Source: an uncultured Bacillota bacterium (GTDB taxonomy: Bacteria > Bacillota > Clostridia > Tissierellales > Tissierellaceae). From it: DNA of 7,575 bases. The first letter of the stretch is position 1. Each line of letters starts with the position of its first letter. The notes beneath the pieces are model-generated. The model ran no database searches, was not told where the DNA came from, and worked only from the letters and a program-made list of their open reading frames with translations. The translations under genes were made by a program, and so were the position numbers. The stretch lies in NCBI GenBank assembly GCA_937951995.1, contig CALGAG010000191.1, positions 1 through 7,575 on the forward strand. Direction: 5' to 3'. Positions 7,009 to 7,575 of the stretch are shown piece after piece.

Positions 7009-7037
7009 TTGACAGGACTATTTTTTCAATGTAGTAT
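7009..7037 (+). promoter_or_regulatory. Promoter of the second arsR unit
   Basis: A perfect -35 TTGACA (7009-7014), a 17-base spacer and -10 TAGTAT (7032-7037, four of six matches). The -10 overlaps the left operator arm, so a bound repressor would block polymerase. Architecture matches the promoter of the first arsR. Confidence 0.65.
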
Positions 7038-7066
7038 ATGAGTGAAATCAAATATACTCATATGAG
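7035..7066 (+). promoter_or_regulatory. ArsR operator region, second unit
   Basis: Three copies of the half-site word lie here: TATGAG (7037-7042), CTCATA (7057-7062) and TATGAG (7061-7066). They form a wide dyad, TATATGAGT (7035-7043) against ACTCATATG (7056-7064, eight of nine), and a compact perfect palindrome CTCATATGAG (7057-7066) directly beside the ribosome binding site. The string ATATACTCATA is shared exactly with the first operator. Which pair of half-sites is used cannot be told from sequence. Confidence 0.65.
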
Positions 7067-7077
7067 AGGTGAAAGAT

Positions 7078-7461
7078 TTGGATAACCTATTTAAGGCTTT
7101 GGGAGATGAGAACAGACTTAGGATACTTAACCTGCTCCTTAACTACGAGCTTTGTGTGTGTGAATTTGAGGTGATTCTTGACCTGACCCAATCCAATGTG
7201 TCCAGACATCTTGGAAAGCTGAAATCAAATGAGATAATAACAGGCTACAAGGATGCCCAGTGGGTCCACTACAGAATAAGCGACGGGTTCAGGGAGGAAA
7301 ACAGGATACTTATGGAATACCTGCAGGAGAAGTTCAGTTCTGAGGAAACTTTCAGTAAAGACCTGAAAAGATGCAAGGCATATGTGGAAAGCTCCTACAC
7401 CTGCCAGACAATAAACAATGAGAAGGAATTGGTTCTAAACCTGTTTGAAAGTATATTATAA
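7078..7461 (+). CDS. arsR: ArsR/SmtB-family metalloid-responsive repressor (second copy)
   Basis: A 127-residue winged-helix repressor, clearly a diverged relative of the first copy. The N-terminus is NLFKALGDENRLRIL. The metalloid site is ELCVCEF with C26 and C28, and the recognition helix TQSNVSRHLGKL (37-48) differs from the first copy at many positions. Two extra cysteines, C99 and C109, lie in the C-terminal part and could add ligands. I choose TTG 7078 because GAGGTG (7066-7071) ends six bases before it; the in-frame GTG at 7069 is part of that ribosome binding site. The likely target is its own promoter. The ACR3-like gene begins 17 bases downstream, so it probably controls arsenite efflux. 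Confidence 0.91.
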   Translation: MDNLFKALGDENRLRILNLLLNYELCVCEFEVILDLTQSNVSRHLGKLKSNEIITGYKDAQWVHYRISDGFREENRILMEYLQEKFSSEETFSKDLKRCKAYVESSYTCQTINNEKELVLNLFESIL

Positions 7462-7478
7462 AATGTGGAGGCGATAAA

Positions 7479-7575
7479 ATGTCAAAAGAGAAGCTTGCGG
7501 GAATAAGTTTTTTTGAGAAATACCTTACAATATGGGTTGCCCTTTGCATGGCAATCGGGGTTGCAATTGGAGTTT
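7479..7575 (+). CDS. acr3: ACR3-family arsenite efflux permease, 5' end only
   Basis: Only the first 32 codons are in the window. The reading frame opens with MSKEKLAGISFFEKYLTIW and goes on into a glycine/alanine-rich hydrophobic helix (ALCMAIGVAIGV). A short charged N-terminus, the F-x-x-x-YLT-x-W motif and the early hydrophobic helix resemble the start of ACR3 (arsB-like) arsenite/antimonite exporters of the plasma membrane. The ATG at 7479 follows GGAGG (7467-7471) by seven bases and lies 17 bases after arsR2, so co-transcription is expected. The rest of the gene is beyond the window, so the assignment depends on the N-terminus and on the ars context. Confidence 0.75.
   Translation, partial: MSKEKLAGISFFEKYLTIWVALCMAIGVAIGV

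Overview
The window looks like a chromosomal stretch from a low-to-mid GC Bacillota, most likely a clostridial or tissierellial anaerobe. This rests on strong AGGAGG-type ribosome binding sites in front of every gene, frequent TTG starts, heavy use of AGG/AGA arginine and ATA isoleucine codons, TTGACA-type promoters, and gene families common in that group. Genus cannot be fixed from the sequence alone. All supported genes lie on the + strand. I saw no tRNA, rRNA, CRISPR array, insertion sequence or phage gene.

Region 1 (1-3257): a 209-base leader with a plausible extended -10 promoter, then a 997-residue membrane protein with a Cache-like outer domain, three PAS-type modules, and intact GGDEF and HD-GYP domains. 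It is predicted both to make and to degrade cyclic di-GMP. A long inverted repeat follows, which also carries an extended -10 sequence.

Region 2 (3291-4253): a ketopantoate reductase-family gene (panE/apbA-like) that ends at a convincing intrinsic terminator. Nothing ties it to the genes on either side.

Region 3 (4281-7575, running off the end): a metalloid-resistance locus. The order is an ArsR repressor with a CVC metalloid site, an ArsP-type permease (DUF318/COG0701), a tandem universal stress protein, a 75-residue CxxC mini-thioredoxin, a second ArsR with the same CVC site, and the first 32 codons of what looks like an ACR3 arsenite efflux protein. Each arsR is preceded by TTGACA, a 17-base spacer, a weak -10, and a dyad built from the same hexamer (CTCATA/TATGAG). 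The two repressors therefore probably see related operators and may cross-regulate. The simplest model is two arsenic-responsive units: one exporting organic or trivalent arsenicals through ArsP with redox help from the mini-thioredoxin, and one exporting inorganic arsenite through ACR3. The universal stress protein is the least expected member.

Several starts were moved on ribosome-binding-site evidence: arsR1 to 4364, the mini-thioredoxin to 6738, and arsR2 to a TTG at 7078.
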